Of a DNA stretch of 64,000 nucleotides, positions 1-14,126 are shown piece after piece. This DNA comes from Trema orientale (Eukaryota > Streptophyta > Magnoliopsida > Rosales > Cannabaceae). The notes under the pieces are model-generated. The model had not been told where the DNA came from, searched no databases, and worked only from the letters and a program-made list of their open reading frames with translations. The stretch's first letter is position 1, and each line of letters begins with the position of its first letter. Where the stretch lies: positions 81,691-145,690 of the forward strand of contig JXTC01000432.1 in NCBI GenBank assembly GCA_002914845.1, given 5' to 3'. Both the position numbers and the translations under genes were made by a program.

Positions 1-1308
1 GGTATGTGTTTCTCCCCTGCTCTTTCTATGTTTTGTGCTTTGTGGACAATGCACCTTCTAAGTTTGAGGGAGTTTATATGTTTTTATTTCATTGTTCTTT
101 CTCTTTTGTCATTTGTGTTGAACTTTCGAACGTCTTTTCATTTTATTGAACGTCTTTTTGTTTTATTTTCTTGTTTGTTTATTTTAAGCCTTTGAGTTAG
201 ATTAAAGGTCGATGATATGATTGAAAATTTGTGCATAATAACTCTGGAAACATTTAGTATCAGGACTGTTTGCGTGCTCAAATCTGTTATGGTTTTGCTT
301 TGTAAACAGCTCTTGAACACTTTTTGCACGTAGTTGTGATCATTTGACCTTGAATTGCTTAGAGTAGCTTTATGCTTGTGACTTAAAAAAATATTTAGTC
401 TCATGTCATCTTAGAACCTGTTTAATTGTCAATCGAGGCGAAATCTTAGATAGCATAAAAATCAAAGAAATGATGTATGCCATTTTTGGACTGGTTGAGC
501 CTTTCAAGCCTATCTATAGATGCAATATCCTTAGTCACCTCTATTAATTCTATTGTTTGTTCATTCTTTTGAGCCCCATAAACTTTTGACCGATAAATAA
601 TTGCCCAGATTATCTTACTTCACACCATAGATGTATGGAAGTAAATTTTAAACTCGTGATAAAGTATAAGCAGTCTTTGAAGAACAAAAAGGGAAAATCT
701 TCTCGAAAGAAGTGAATTCGGCTACCTAAAATTAGTAGTTGAAAAAAAAAGGGTCAAAAAGTAAGTTTGAGGGAAATCGCTATGATATGTTTGAGAAAAT
801 TATATCCATTGAGCAAAAAGGGCATCTATGGTGTGAATAAACCTAAATGATACCATTCCATCTACCCATACCCAAGCCTGACATTACAAGCCGATTAAAG
901 ACCTATTAGTCTTTGATTTAGTGCTACTCTATATTAATGGAGATTGGCATGAAAAACGGGCTTATAAGATGACTGTGTAAGTTTCATTGAGACAGCTCTA
1001 AGTTTGTAATCTAAGTCTACATGAAGTGATCCGAGTGTGAAAGGTTAAATATAACAACTACCGCAGACACGCACAAAGTGTGTAAACAGAGTAAGATCAC
1101 TACCATTATTGAAAATCTAAACTTTTTTGATGCTTTAGGTTTCTATTGAGTTGTAAAAGTTCTATTGAGAGTTTTGAGATCAATTAGACTTCATTCAGAA
1201 GCTCATTTTGTGTTATCCTTTTTCTTGTGTGATTCTAGCAGTTATTTTCAATTGTTCTTGTTGTTATCTCAGCTCGAGGACGAGCTTTTGATTAAGTTTG
1301 GGAGAATT
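1..1308 (+). mobile_element. 3' internal remnant of an Athila/Tat-like LTR retrotransposon
   Basis: No gene is visible here. Two phrases resembling the segment that precedes the 3' LTR in Athila/Tat elements are seen: GTGGACAATGCACC followed by AAGTTTGAGGGAG near 45-75, and CTCGAGGACGAGC followed by AAGTTTGGGAGA near 1273-1305. The second sits directly before a TG that begins an LTR-like stretch, as a polypurine tract should. The rest is noncoding and decayed. The lineage is inferred from this layout and from the LTR that follows; no pol domain is present inside the window. It is a fossil. Confidence 0.42.
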
Positions 1309-2594
1309 TGTTAATTGGAATCTACACTTAACTTTACCATCCTTTCAAGCTTAAGAATTGCTCGTCTTTGAGCTCTTTTTATCCAAATTTATTATTTTTG
1401 GTATATATTTCAGGTGAAGAGTTATTAACTAGAGAATACCTACTTTTCAAGAAAAATCGAGGCCCAATCTCCTGGGCTTTATGGCACGGCCATTTGGCAC
1501 TGCAGCACCACCTTTTCGATTGTCTTGGCGCCGCAACACTAAATTTGGCACCGCATCGCCGTGCAGAGCAAACCATGTTGCAGATTTTCTGGATTGTGGC
1601 CGGTTCTATCTCAACTATTTAACCCCTCTTTGGCTCAGCTGAAATCATCACAAGAGAAACCCTAACAGCCAAAGTTTGAGAGAGTTTCTGAAGGAGAAAT
1701 AATAAGCAGTAGGAGGAATCAAGAGGATTCGAGAGGAGACCAGCGGATTGAACAAAGCTTCAAAGAGTTTTTCTTTATCTTTCCTCTGTTTATTCCTTTA
1801 TCTTTCTACTATGGACGTGTATCAACTATATCACCTTTGTTGTGTTTTTCTTTGTATAACTATGAACTAAATTCTTTCTCTGGGGATGTAATCGAACCTC
1901 TAATATAATTCAATTGGTTTATTTTCCTCACTTGTTCTGGATATCCATTGATGAGCTAATTGTTCTATTTTGTGCTTGATACTTCTGTTTATCTGGCTTT
2001 TAAAATGATTGTTATGTGAAACCTATACGAACATAGAAAAGGGAGTTTAGGTTTGGACATAGGTTGAACAACATAGCATTGCCTAGTATAGGGTAGGTTT
2101 ACATAGAATAGGAATATACTTATGTAACTTATGCAACCTTGTATAGGAATCGCCAAGCTTAATGAGTTTAAGCAATTTATGTTAGGAATAACATACTATC
2201 TTATTTAAGCATATTCACCTATATCTTGAAAAGGAATTAGAGAATACCATCGAGTTTCTAGTTGTTAATCATAAGCGGATGTTTGAACGGTAAGGAAAAC
2301 TAGTAATTGAAGGAGTTAGAGGAGAGATTGTATCCCTAGGTTTTATATCATTGTTGCCGTTAGTTGTTTAGTATTAATTTCCGTTATTTTCGTTTATTTT
2401 GAATTTGCATTATAATTTTTGTTCACAGCACCTATTTATTGTCGTTTGGATAAATCGCCAACTAGTTTTGGTTAGTACTTAGCATTTGTAATTCATTCGC
2501 TCCTCGTGGGATTCGACACTCACTTACCATCTATATTACTTGTTGCAACCCGTATACTTGCGGCGTTTATGTGTTAGAAATAGCCCAATATACA
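1309..2594 (+). repeat. LTR of an Athila/Tat-like element
   Basis: The stretch begins TGTTAATTGG right after a purine tract. Its 3' part carries the phrase CTCCTCGTGGGATTCGACAC followed by TTGCAACCCGTATACTTGCGG (2500-2560), which is the usual look of the end of Athila/Tat LTRs in plants. A GC-rich block with repeated GGCAC/GCACC words lies at 1480-1575 in an otherwise AT-rich LTR. The right edge, near a CA at 2594, is uncertain because a copia fragment follows immediately. Confidence 0.52.
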
Positions 2595-5202
2595 TGTGCA
2601 TATCTGTGAACTAATGGAAGTAGTTTCCTACAACAAGCGTACATTGTTTGTCACTTTTGTTGATGAATATTTAGATTTCGATCAAGTGCTTCTTCTAAAG
2701 AAATACGATGAAGTCCTAGATTCCAAGAGTTCAACAGAAAGGTGCAGATGTAACACAATACTAAGGTCAAGAAGTTCAAGATCGAAGCTGAACACAGAGA
2801 TATGGATTCTCTACGTGAGCTGTTGAGGCCAATACTAGCTGATCTTGCTATTCCTTATGAATATGCAACTATCTATGAGTATAGTCGTATAGGAGCTGCT
2901 GAGAGATACAACGTCAGACTCAAGCATACTATAGAGCTGATGTATAAGGAGTCGCTGATATCAAAAAGGTATTGAGATTATGCTTTGAAGACGGCTTCGT
3001 ACATCCTCAACTTCACTCCATCAGATAAAGTTGTTTCGACACATTTTCAGATATGAATGGGCTATATAGAGAGCTTAGAGCTTCTAAAGGTATGGGGTTA
3101 CGAAGTATACCCATGCAAGAAAGTGGGAGACGAAGTTGACAAGAATTCAAAAAAATGTTTTCTACTTGGCTATTTGAAGGAAGAAAAGGGCTACCTTCTT
3201 TATAGACAGTCTACCAATACTACCTTCATCAGCAGAAGTGGAGACTTTCTAGACGATGAGATAGAAGTCTGTCAAGAAAATGATGAAGAGAGAGCTTATG
3301 ATCTTAATTTCTTTTCTTAGTCATTTAAGTTGTTAGTTGAACACTTAGTTTTTATTTTTATTAATTTCGTCATTTGGAACCTTTTGGGCTTTTAGTACGT
3401 TTAGTTTGAGTAACTGCTTTTTGGACAAGTGGGAGATTATTGGGATATTTGCCCTAAAAGGTATATTTCCAATTTTACCTTTTTAGTGTAAATAAAATTC
3501 TCTCATATGCAATTATAATACTTGCTAGATTAAACTATCTCAGTTGAATAGTTTATTTTTCTGAAAAAGATTCCATGACTTTATTTGTATATAAAAAAAC
3601 AAATATGATTAATTTTTAATTATGAGTAAATTTGTTTCTTTGTCTAAGTCTAAATTAACTATTCACAGTCTGTAAATAAAAATAAAATACTTTATTTACT
3701 ATAGGATATAGTGTTTGTTTATCTCAATAGGAATAATATGTTTCAAATCATTAAAGTGTCTGACTTCTGATAAAAAAACTAGTACAACATAAATAAGTTA
3801 TGTGCATTGAGCTGGAACAGGTTATATAAAGAATGGGAGTGCCATAACTCAATTCTTAGTATTACCACAAACTAGTTTTTTACATGTAGATCTTAATCCT
3901 TGATGTTTGATTGGACTTGTTTTCATGGGTTATCGCCTTTTAATTTGTTAAAAGACTAGTCTCTGTGAAATTAGATGCAAACTCTAGTATATTGGATGTT
4001 ATGGCTTATGAATTGACAGGAATACCAAATAGTTAAGGACACTATACATTAGTACAACTTTAAGGTCTTTCAAGATTCATAGAATAATTAAATCTAAGAT
4101 CTTAGTATTCACTTTGTGAATTAGTTGATAATTTTGTCTAAATGGCCATAGAGAACAAAATTATCGACAACATTATTCCTTGATAGAAAGATAGTAACTT
4201 AAAGGTAAATATGTGTTGGAGGAGTATTACGGTAATTTTTTCTATCCAACTACGACATTGTATAGAGATTTTATATGTGGTATAGAATATGCTAGATGGA
4301 TCGGTTAATCAAGGTTAGTTAATTAAATCTCTATAAAAGGTATGACATTTAATCTAAGAGTGTAGCATTAGGCGTTTAGTGGAGTGTCCTTTTTACTAAT
4401 AGTATTTATATAAATACCATAATAAGATTTATTATGCATTTATTATACTATTAGAGCTTAGATTTTTTGGATCTATTAAGTTCCTTGTCTAGCTCAACAA
4501 AGCTCATTAATTGGTTAGTGGTATTTTGTGAAATTAGTTTCACGAAACTGTGTAAAATAATGATTCTACACAGAAGTTGGTATTTTTATAAATAAGTTAC
4601 ATGAGTTGGACATATTTATAAAAACACACCCAAAGTCCAAATTGGAGAACAAGCCCAATTTTAATTAGTCTAGGGTTAGCAGTTTTTTGCCCCATATATA
4701 TGAGATATATGAGAGAAAAAACAGTACAGTATCACACTAGTGCTACACGTGAAACACACAGAGAGAGAGAGAGAGAGAGAATGAATTTCGGCCAAAAGCT
4801 GAGAAAGAGAGGGAGAAATTTTTTTTTTTCAACTTCACAGTCTCATCTCACGTCCCACTGTTTCAAGGGATCAAGAAGGTGTTCTTGATCGTTCTCCAAT
4901 GAAGGATTAAACTTAGTGCCCACTCGCTTCATCAACCAAGAGCAAGAGCGTAGACAAGAAGATCTAAGGTTAGAGATTTGATCACCATCAACAAGAAGAT
5001 CAAGGAGGAGTACACAACATGAGGTAAACCCTAATCTTATTTCTAGGATTCATACATCTAGAATTGATTTATGTTTTACATGATCCTATATAAGATATAT
5101 GCATGTTCTATGGATGTGAAAACTATTTTCATATAAAAATTTTAAAACCTAAATCCGCTAATTTTTCTGCTATATTCACGATGTGATCATGTGTTTTCCA
5201 TA
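2595..5202 (+). mobile_element. Ty1/copia element, 3' fragment (fossil)
   Basis: Translations at 2596-2826 and 3057-3320 resemble the copia integrase region. The first contains TLFVTFVDEYLDFDQVLLLKK, matching the family's 'TFIDDYSRYGYVYLLK' stretch. The second contains LLKVWGYEVYPCKKV and KKCFLLGYLKEEKGYLLY, matching 'LRVWGCEAYV...CYFVGYPKETKGYYFY' just downstream of the integrase core. The fragment then runs to a GTGGGAGAT polypurine tract and a 3' LTR (3438-5202). The 5' LTR, gag, protease, RT and RNase H are absent. The remaining coding part is badly broken. Confidence 0.7.
3438..5202 (+). repeat. 3' LTR of the copia fragment
   Basis: It begins right after the polypurine tract AAGTGGGAGAT with a phrase ending GGGATATTTGCCCTAAAAG, a typical plant copia LTR start, and ends near ATGTGATCATGTGTTTTCC (about 5180-5202). 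It holds a GA microsatellite at about 4760-4782. The opening resembles that of the LTR at 30421 (TGCTAGGGTTTATGCCCC), suggesting related families. Its 3' flank is only about 34 bp long before the chromovirus insertion. Confidence 0.6.
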
Positions 5203-5236
5203 GTTTGCATGTATATATGATTTTTTCTAAATGTTT

Positions 5237-5718
5237 TGTGGTGCCCAAGATTCTCACATGCATACTAAGTAAATAATAAACATGTTCTAATTGCATACTA
5301 GGCATCTAGAAGTCATTACTATCCATTTTATAGTAATATGCTCGTTCATTATATCAAGTGCATTTACATACATGTTATTACACTAATGCTTGTCGAAGTA
5401 TCCCGATGCAGTGTAAAGGTTCAATACCCTCAGAGAGAGAGCTCGGTATGCTAAAAGAACAAAGAATATGAAAGCAACACTACGTGCACATGCATTAAGA
5501 TCATGTTTGTTGCAAACTTGGTCAAATAGTAGTTTTTCGGTAAAATGAAATTTTCACGCTTTTCGAAGCCGAATTCATTGTGTGTTTAACACGTCAAATA
5601 GCTTTAATTCAATGTCTAGGACTCATTTATAACGTTTTATTTGTCAGCTCCACGTAAGCATGAGTTGGCATTCATGACACTGATTTGTGTTTTATTGTAT
5701 TAAGCTAGCTTAGATTCA
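5237..5718 (+). repeat. Chromovirus 5' LTR, first 482 bp (direct copy)
   Basis: This 482-bp stretch aligns without obvious gaps to 12743-13224, which is also 482 bp. Shared landmarks are the start TGTGGTG, the CCCGATGCAGTGTAAAGGTT block, the GAGAGAGAGCTCGG block and the end CTAGCTTAGATTCA. About 40 differences were counted by eye. The remaining LTR sequence of this side lies in inverted orientation at about 5896-8370. Confidence 0.85.
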
Positions 5719-5895
5719 ATAACATTCATGCAGAATAGCCAATAATAAAAAGAGAATATATCATAACATATGGCATCAAATTTAATGCTAACACAGGAAA
5801 TTAAAACTTACTGGTTGACTGAGCTTTTTGTCACATAATTATACATATGTAGGCAGTCTTCGGAAATGATTAAACCTCTGCTCTGATACTAATAC

Positions 5896-8370
5896 TGAAA
5901 CACCCCCTAATTTAACTATATTGTCATATATAGTCAAACTATGAAGTATTATTCTTTCTTAAATATTATCTTTAGTTTTATAGAAAGGTGGGCAAATTCG
6001 AGCTTTCAAAAATTTTTAGACAAAGCAACTGTGGGGCATTACTTGCTAAAAGTGACTTTACAAAATGTACAAACAAAACGGATTTTCGCCAGTTTATTTT
6101 GCCATCAGCAGTAGTATTTAAATTACACCAAAATTTCTCAACACAAAAAAACATCGCCCACAGGTCAAGCTCATCCACATCTGTATGATCATGGTGACAA
6201 AAAACAAGCCGAGCAACCAGCTAGTCAACACCAAAATGTGCCTCCTCATCTGTATTACAAGACTAAAGTGAGCTAAAGCTCAGTAAGTAAAAACCATGCA
6301 TGCTTATGTATACTTTAAATTCTCATAAAGTTTTCATTGTACCCTTTTTTTTCTTAAACATTTGAGTCTTTGCATTTTCCTTAAAAATTATTCATAGTTG
6401 GGCCCTTTAACACATTGCTTGTCCCGTAAGTCGATAGGCCGTGATAACATTAGGCAGAAACTCTGGCCAAGAGTAAAAATAAGGTGCGACCATTGTGTAA
6501 GGTTTTTAAAAACTCCTTCCCTCATTAAAGGAGCATCCCACACCGTGCTAATATTGTCCCACTTCAACGAGACACATCATAAAATCCGTAAGTCCCGCTT
6601 CAACGAGAAAATCTGCATCAACAGACTTACCTTCCCAACTCCAACAGACTAGCAATTGCAATTAAAACTTATCTTATAAAATTGGCACAATGGCACTCAC
6701 TTTTAAATACTCTGTAATGAAATTCTCAATTTGCGTGCAAGACGTGCCATTTCGTAACTTTCAAGAATAAGTAAATTTCACATAATAACATCTGTAATTC
6801 TTGTGACGCAGTTGTAAGTCTTTACTTACCTCGTATCTTGAATAGAAATTGATAGTGGAAAAGGTCAATATCCTCTAGAGATTGGTATGTTAATCACCTG
6901 TCATAAATTATGTTATTCAAAGATGCACATTTTGCCAAAAGAATACATCAAGATAATTGAATAAGACCGAAATCAGAACTTTCACTAATTTAGGAAACTT
7001 GATCTTAAAATGACTCGGAAGTGTAAATTACTTAAGGTACTTGATAGTCAATAACTAGCATTGAAAAACTATTCAAAAGTATTTAAATATGAATGCCAAC
7101 TCATTAGTACAAAAATGATCCAAAATGGCACATAATTTTGTAAAACTAGTCCATTTGCCTCTAAATGGTGCTATTTTATTTTAAAAACATTTGGACAGCA
7201 CCTCCCCTACTTCTAGGACATTCCCATATGATTAAAATCATAGTTTTAAACCAGGAATAATATTTTACAAGCCAATTCCCACATATACACATCAAAGAGG
7301 ATCACTTAGAATGACATAAGCACACTTAAACTCTTTTTCAGTTTAAACAAAGTTTAAAACCACTTTTACACTTGTGTGCCATCATAAACAGCCACCAAAT
7401 GAGTGTAATATATAATAGGATCAATAAAATATACACTCCAAATTTAAGAAATCAGATTACAAATATAGAAAACTTAATCTACTACGCATGAAAATACTTA
7501 AATCCATAAATAGCAAACTTTGGGGCTTTAGGTCTACTTTAGTCCTCCACTTAAATTTTATGTTTCCAGCAATATAAAAGGTTTCTAGGAGTTTTATTCA
7601 TCAAATAAAAGCTTTGGTTTAAGGGCTGCAATAAGAAAAATCAACTAAAAACTCAAAATCCCAATTAGGCCTCACCTTGACTAGTTTGAGCTTTTGTTGA
7701 AGCTCTTGCCTTCTATCTCCACCAAACTGATTCCCAAGACTTAAAATCTGATTTTAGGGCTTAATAAATTCTAGAGAAACCATTATTTAAGTGGAAACAA
7801 GTAGTGAATTGAAATTAAAGGACAAGACCTAGTAGAATTACCTTGACTAGTTTTGATCTATCTTGTGTTTTAGAGATCCAACTTGAGTTCTACCACTTGG
7901 AAACTCTTGTTTATGGCTAAGTGAAGTTGAAAAAAGTCTAGAAATGAGCTAAAGAGATTCAGGTCATGGCGGGAGAGAAAGAGAAAGAGAATGACCAAAT
8001 TTGGTCCAAAATCAACACTTAATGGCTGTGAAAAGGGATAACTTAAATTCTAAGGGGTATTTTGGGTATTTTGCACATTACTTTCCATATGTCCAGTCTA
8101 AAACATCCTTAGCACAGTCACCACGTTGCTGGTCACTTCTATATACCCAAGTGTAGCCAAAGTTGGTGAATCCTGGTTTAGAAAGTAAAAACTAGTCATA
8201 CTTTGACTTACGATTCCATGTAAAAGGTTTTATTGTAATCTGGTGAAACCTAGCCCCATAATTAATCATTAGACATAAAAATAAGTCAATTAGACTCCAA
8301 TTAATAAGGAAAACAAAGTATTAGTACTCAATTATTAGAATGCACGAATACGACATTACGCGATTAACTG
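5896..8370 (-). repeat. Inverted-repeat arm (left), LTR sequence of the chromovirus
   Basis: Reverse-complement match to about 13223-16723, once the LINE in the right arm is ignored. At the outer edge CACCCCCTAATTTAAC mirrors GTTAAACTAGGGGGTG at the right end. At the inner edge AATACGACATTA mirrors TAATGTCGTATT near 13235. Just outside the left edge lies GCTCTGATACTAATAC (about 5880-5895), the reverse complement of a decayed initiator-tRNA primer-binding site. This arm is therefore LTR sequence plus the adjoining leader in reverse orientation, not an independent element. Confidence 0.8.
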
Positions 8371-8381
8371 TACAGGGAATT

Positions 8382-11300
8382 ATGCCAAGGGCTAAGTGTC
8401 AAACCAGTGAGCGAAGGAGTGCTACTGAGAATGAGACTAACAAGGATGCTGTTATAGATCGATTGATAGAGTTGGTTGAGACACAGGCAAGACAATTAGA
8501 AAGGCTTATAGAAAGGGGGGAAAGACGTCGAGATCAAGTACCACCACAGGCTATAACTAGACAAGAAAATTACGAACCAGCTTGTGAGTGGTTTAGAAAG
8601 AATAAGCCAGAAGCTTTTAAGAGTGAAACTGATCCACTATTAGCAAAAGCGTGGATTCGGGGTATTGAGAGTATCTTCGATTATATTAGAATCCTTGATG
8701 AGGAAAAGGTTTCATGTGCCTTTTTTATGTTCCAGATGGATGCTAGACACTGGTGGGATTCTATAAAATCTATCACTGATGTTAACAGGCTTATTTGGGA
8801 GCAGTTTAAGGAAATATTCTACAGAAAATATTTCAGCAATGCACACAGGGAGGTATGTCCGTTAGTGATTACATAAAGAAATTTGAAGAGTTGTCCCGAT
8901 TTACTCCACACATGGTGAGTACAAATGAGCTAAAAGTAAGCCAATTCTTACAAGGGCTCAAGGCAAAAATTAATAGGGATGTTATAATATCTGCTCATAA
9001 AGATATGTCGTATACTGAGGTTGCAGACAAAGCTCTTGAAACAGAAGAGGCTGAACTAAGGGTATTAAAGTTCAAAAAATTCGCAGGAATATAAATATGG
9101 CAAGGAGAAATACAACTTTTGAAAGAGGATCTCAACCAGGAGCTAGTGGAAATAAAAGAAAGTGACAATAGAATCAAGGATAAAGACAAGAGCCCCAAAA
9201 ACGCTAAGCTATAGGTCAACAGATACAATCAACTACGACCCAGAAGACTATTTGTCCTAAATGTAAGAAGACTCATCATGGAGAATGTTTAATGGTTTCT
9301 GATGCTTGCTTCTTGTGTGAAAAATCTAGACACTTTACCAAGAATTGTCCGAATGCTACAGATGAGCAGAAGAAAGTCCCAGCTCGTGTGTATACGATGA
9401 CCAAAGAAGATGCTGAGGCGAATCTATCTATTGTAGCAGGTGAGATTCTTAACTCTGGTATTCCTATTCATGCATTAATAGATTTAAGTGCTACATATTT
9501 ATTTGCATCACCTGCATTTGTGAGAAAATTGGGCAAAATACCAGAGTACTTGAATTTCAAATATTTTGTAACCATTCCGTCAGGAGAAGCTTTATGTTCT
9601 GATCAAGTTCTCAAGGCATGTCTAATCCAAATAGCTAGTAAAGACTTGTGTGTAGATTTGATAGTATTGGATATGCAAGATTTTGAAGTTATCTTGGGTA
9701 TGGATTGGTTTTCTAAATATCATGCTACTATTGATTACAATTTGAAGAGGGTAGTGTTTCAGCTACCAAATATAGGAAAGTTCACTTTTATTGGTACTAG
9801 TGGAAACTTGATGATTCCAATCATTTCCTCAATAAAAGCAAGGAAGTTACTAGAGAAGGGATGCATGGGTTACTTAGCCAACATAATGGATACTAGAGAA
9901 GAGTTAAAAGTGAAGCCTGAAGAAATACCAGTGGTTAATGAATTTCTTGATGTATTTCCTGAAGATTTTTCTGGGTTACCACCTGATAGAGAGATAGAGT
10001 TTGTCATTGACTTATTGCCTTGTTCAGCTCCTATTTCTAAGCCACCTTATAGAATGGCTCCAGCAGAGTTTAAGAAATTGAAAGTACAATTACAAGAGTT
10101 ATTGGACAAGGGTTTTATTTGCCCAAGCTTTTCACCATGGGGTACTCCAGTTTTATTTGTGAAGAAGAAAGATGGGACTATGAGGCTTTGCATTGATTAT
10201 AGAGAGCTAAATAAGGTCACAATCAAAAACAAGTATCCCCTTCCCAGAATTAATGATTTGTTTGATCAACTGCAAGGAGCTTCTGTGTTCTCAATGATTG
10301 ACTTAAGATCAGGATACCACTAGTTGAAAATTAAAGAGGAAGATATTCCAAAAACAGCTTTCAGAACAAGATATGGATACTATGAGTTTTTAGTAATGCC
10401 CTTTGGATTAACTAATTCCCCCGCTGCTTTCATGGACATGATGAATAGAGTGTTCAAAGATTTCTTAGATAAATTTGTTATCATTTTCATCGATGACATT
10501 CTGATTTACTCATGCTCAAGAGAGGAGCATATGGAACATTTGAAGACCGTATTGAGAATTCTTACAGAAAAACAGTTGTATGCTAAGTTTAAGAAATGCG
10601 AATTCTGGTTAGAGAAAGTTATCTTCCTTGGTCATGTGGTTTCTGAAAATGGTATTTCTGTGAATCCAATGAAAGTTAAAGTTGTGAGTAATTAGCCAAG
10701 ACCTACAAATGTTTCTAAGATTCGTAGCTTCTTGGGGTTAGCTGGTCATTATAGAAGTTTTGTTGAAGGGTTCTTGAAGTTAGCTTCTCCATTGACTCAT
10801 TTAACAAGGAAGAACGTGAGGGCTTAGAGCATCAGGAACCACATTGGCTTTTCCTGGATGATAGTTAATCTCACAGTCATAATCTTTCATCAGTTCAACC
10901 CATCTTCTTTGTCTCATATTCAGTTCCTTTTGGATAAAGAAGTACTTGAGACTCTTGTGATTTATGTAGATCTCACATTTCTCCCCATAAAGATAGTGTC
11001 TCCAAATTTTTAGTACAAAAATAACTGCTGCTAACTCTAAATCATGAGTAGGATACTTCTTTTCATATTCCTTCAATTGCCTAGGGGCATAAGCAATGAT
11101 TTTGCCAATTTGCATCAATTACATCCTAGACCATTCTTCGAGGTATCACTATAAATAATAAATCCTCCTGATCTAGACGGTATTGAAAGTATAGGGGCTG
11201 TTACCAAACGATGCTTCAATTCCTCAAAACTCTTTTCATAATTATTGTTCCATTGCTGCTCTACAAACTGAACCACATCTTTCTTCATACCAGGCCACTA

Positions 11301-12742
11301 GTAATGTATCTTTTACATCTTTGTAGTATCAGGATGCATAGAGTAAGGAGTGGTATGAATTTCTGTCAATATCTCCTTTCTTATGATTCCACTAGGCACA
11401 CACAATCTATTTCCATATCTGATTATACCATCACTAGAAATCTGGAAGGCCACCTCCTTTCCGAATTCTGTTTTACTCTTTAAATTCATCAAATAGGGAT
11501 CCGTACTCTGGCCTTATTTATTACTCTCTAAAATTGTTCGTTGCAAAGTAAGAGTTGCCAATCTTTCTGTTAAATCTGTAGGCACAATCTCTAACTCTAA
11601 CTTATGTAAATCCATTAAGAGATGTTTCACATCAACATACTCAACAGTCATAATAGCCAATGATATGGGAAGAGATTATTATGGATCTTACTGTTGGACT
11701 TCCTAAGACAACTAAGGGACATGATGCTATCTAGGTGATTATAGATAGATATACCAAATCAACTTATTTCCTTCCGGTTAGAATAACCTATAACCTGGAC
11801 CAGTTTGCTCGATTATATGTTCAGGAGATTGTGAGACTACGTAGTATTCCAAAAATTATCATTTCTGACCGAGATTCTAGATTTACTTCAAAACTTTGGA
11901 GGAGTGTTCAAGAGGTAATGGGTACAAAATTGGCATTTAGTACAGCTTTTCATCCTCAAACTGATGGGCAATCAAAGAGAACTATACAGACCCTTGAAGA
12001 CATGCTCAGAACTTGTGTGTTAGATTTTCATGGATCTAGGAGCAAATACTTGCCACTTATAGAATTTGATTACAATAATAGTTACCAAGCTTCCATTGAA
12101 ATGCCTCCATATGAAGCATTATATGGAAGAAAATGTAGATCTCCTATTCATTAGGATGAGATGGGGAGAGAAAATTTCTTGGTCCAGAATTGAAAAGAGA
12201 GACAAATGGGCCAACAGAAAAGATTCAAAAAAGGATATTAGCTGCTCAAAGCAGACGGAAACATTATTCAGATCCTCAAAAAAGAAAACTAGAATTCAAC
12301 GTTGGAGATAAAGTATTCTTGAAGGTTGCTCCCATAAAAGGAATAATGAAGTTTGGGAAGAAAGGAAAAGTAAGTCCCAGATATGTAGGTCCTTTTGAGA
12401 TACTCGACAAAGTTGGAGATGTTTCCTACAGACTCGCTTTGCCATCTTTATTGTCAAATGTACACAATGTATTTCATATCTCTATGTTAAGAAGGTACAT
12501 TTCAAATCCTTCACATGTTTTGAATTATGAGCAATTGGAGCTAAGTCAAGACATGAGTTACGAGGAACATCCAGTGATGATTTTGGATACAAAAGAAAAG
12601 GAACTTAGAAACAAGAAAATCCCTTTGGTCAAAGTACTGTGGAAGAACCATGAAGTGGAAGAGGCCACATGGGAAAGAGAGGAAGAGATGAAAACNNNNN
12701 NNGTAAGTAAATTTAAAGGAAAATTTTATAAGGAGGGAGAAT
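8382..12742 (+). pseudogene. Chromovirus gag-pol coding region (fossil)
   Basis: The domain order, read from the translations, is as follows. Gag includes ARHWWDSIKS. A CCHC-like knuckle has C..C....H....C spacing ([14 protein letters not shown]). Protease includes a [12 protein letters not shown] active-site stretch, and RT includes [20 protein letters not shown] and the catalytic FIDDILIYS. RNase H includes [20 protein letters not shown] and [13 protein letters not shown]. Integrase includes ISDRDSRFTS and FHPQTDGQS. A C-terminal chromodomain includes VLWKNHEVEEATWE. The chromodomain and overall order assign it to chromoviruses. Part of pol is in opposite orientation and the reading frame is broken several times, so it cannot make a polyprotein as it stands. 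A 7-base assembly gap (12696-12702) lies near the end. Confidence 0.85.
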
Positions 12743-14126
12743 TGTGGTGTCTAAGATTCTCACATGCATACTAAGCCAATAATAAACATATTCTAATTGC
12801 ATATTAGACATCTAGAAGTCATTAATATCCATTTCATAGTAATATGCTTATTCATTTTGTTATGGGCATTTACATACATGTTATTACAATAATGCTAGTC
12901 GAAGTGTCCCGATGCAGTGTAAAGGTTCAATACTCTTAGAGAGAGAGCTCGGTGTGCTAAAAAAATAAAAAATATGAAAGCAATACTATGTGCACATGTA
13001 TTAAGATCATGTTTGTTGCAAACTTGGTCAAATAGTAGTTTTTCGGTAAAATGAAATTTTCACACTTTTCGAAGCCGAATTCACTGTGTGTTTAATACGT
13101 CAAATAGCTTTAATTCAATGTCTAGGACTCATTTATAACATTTTATCTATCGGCTCAAGGTAAGCACGAGGTGGCATTCATGACACTGATTTGTGTTTTA
13201 TTGCACTAAGCTAGCTTAGATTCAGCTTAATCCCATAATGTCGTATTTTTGTATTCTAATAATTGAGTGCTAATACTTTGTTTTCCTTATTAATTGGAGT
13301 CGAATTGACTTATTTTTAAGTTTAATGATTGGTTATGGGGCTAGGTTTTACCAGATTACAATAAAACCTGTCACAAGGGATCGTAAGTCAAAGTAAGACT
13401 AGTTTTCACTTTCTAAGCTAGGATTCACCAACTTTGGCTACACTTGAGTGTATAAGAGTGACCAGCAACCTGGTGACTGTGCTGAGGATGTTTTAGAGTT
13501 GGACACGTGGAAAGTAATGTGTAAAATACCGAAAATATCCCTTAGAACTTAAGTTATCCTTTTTCTTAGCCATTAAGTGTCGATTTTGGACCAAATCTGG
13601 TCATTCTCCTTCTCTTTGTCTCTAGCCATATCCTGAACCTCTCTAGCTCATTTCTAGACTTCTCTCAACTTTACTTGGCCATAAACAAGAGTTTTCAAGT
13701 GGTAGAACTCAAGTTGGAGCTCTAAAATGCAAGATAGATCAAAATTAGTCAAGGTAATTCTACTAGTTTTTCTTTCTAGGTCTTATCCTTTAATTTCAAT
13801 TCACTACTTGTTCCCACTTAAATAATGATTTTTCTAGGTTCTTTTGAGTCCTAAAATCATATTTTAAGCCTTGGGAATTAGTTTGGTGGAGATAGAAGGC
13901 AAAAGCTTCAACAAAAGCTCAAACTAGTCAAGGTGAGGCGTAATTGGGATTTTGAGTTTTTAGTTGATTTTCTTGTTGCAGCCCTTAAACCAAAGCTTTT
14001 ATTTGATGAATAAAACTCCTAGGAACCTTTTATATTGCTGGAAACATAAAATTTAAGTGGAGGTCTAAAGTAGACCTAAAGCCCTAAAGTTTGTTATTTA
14101 TGGATTTAAGTGTTTTCATATGTAGT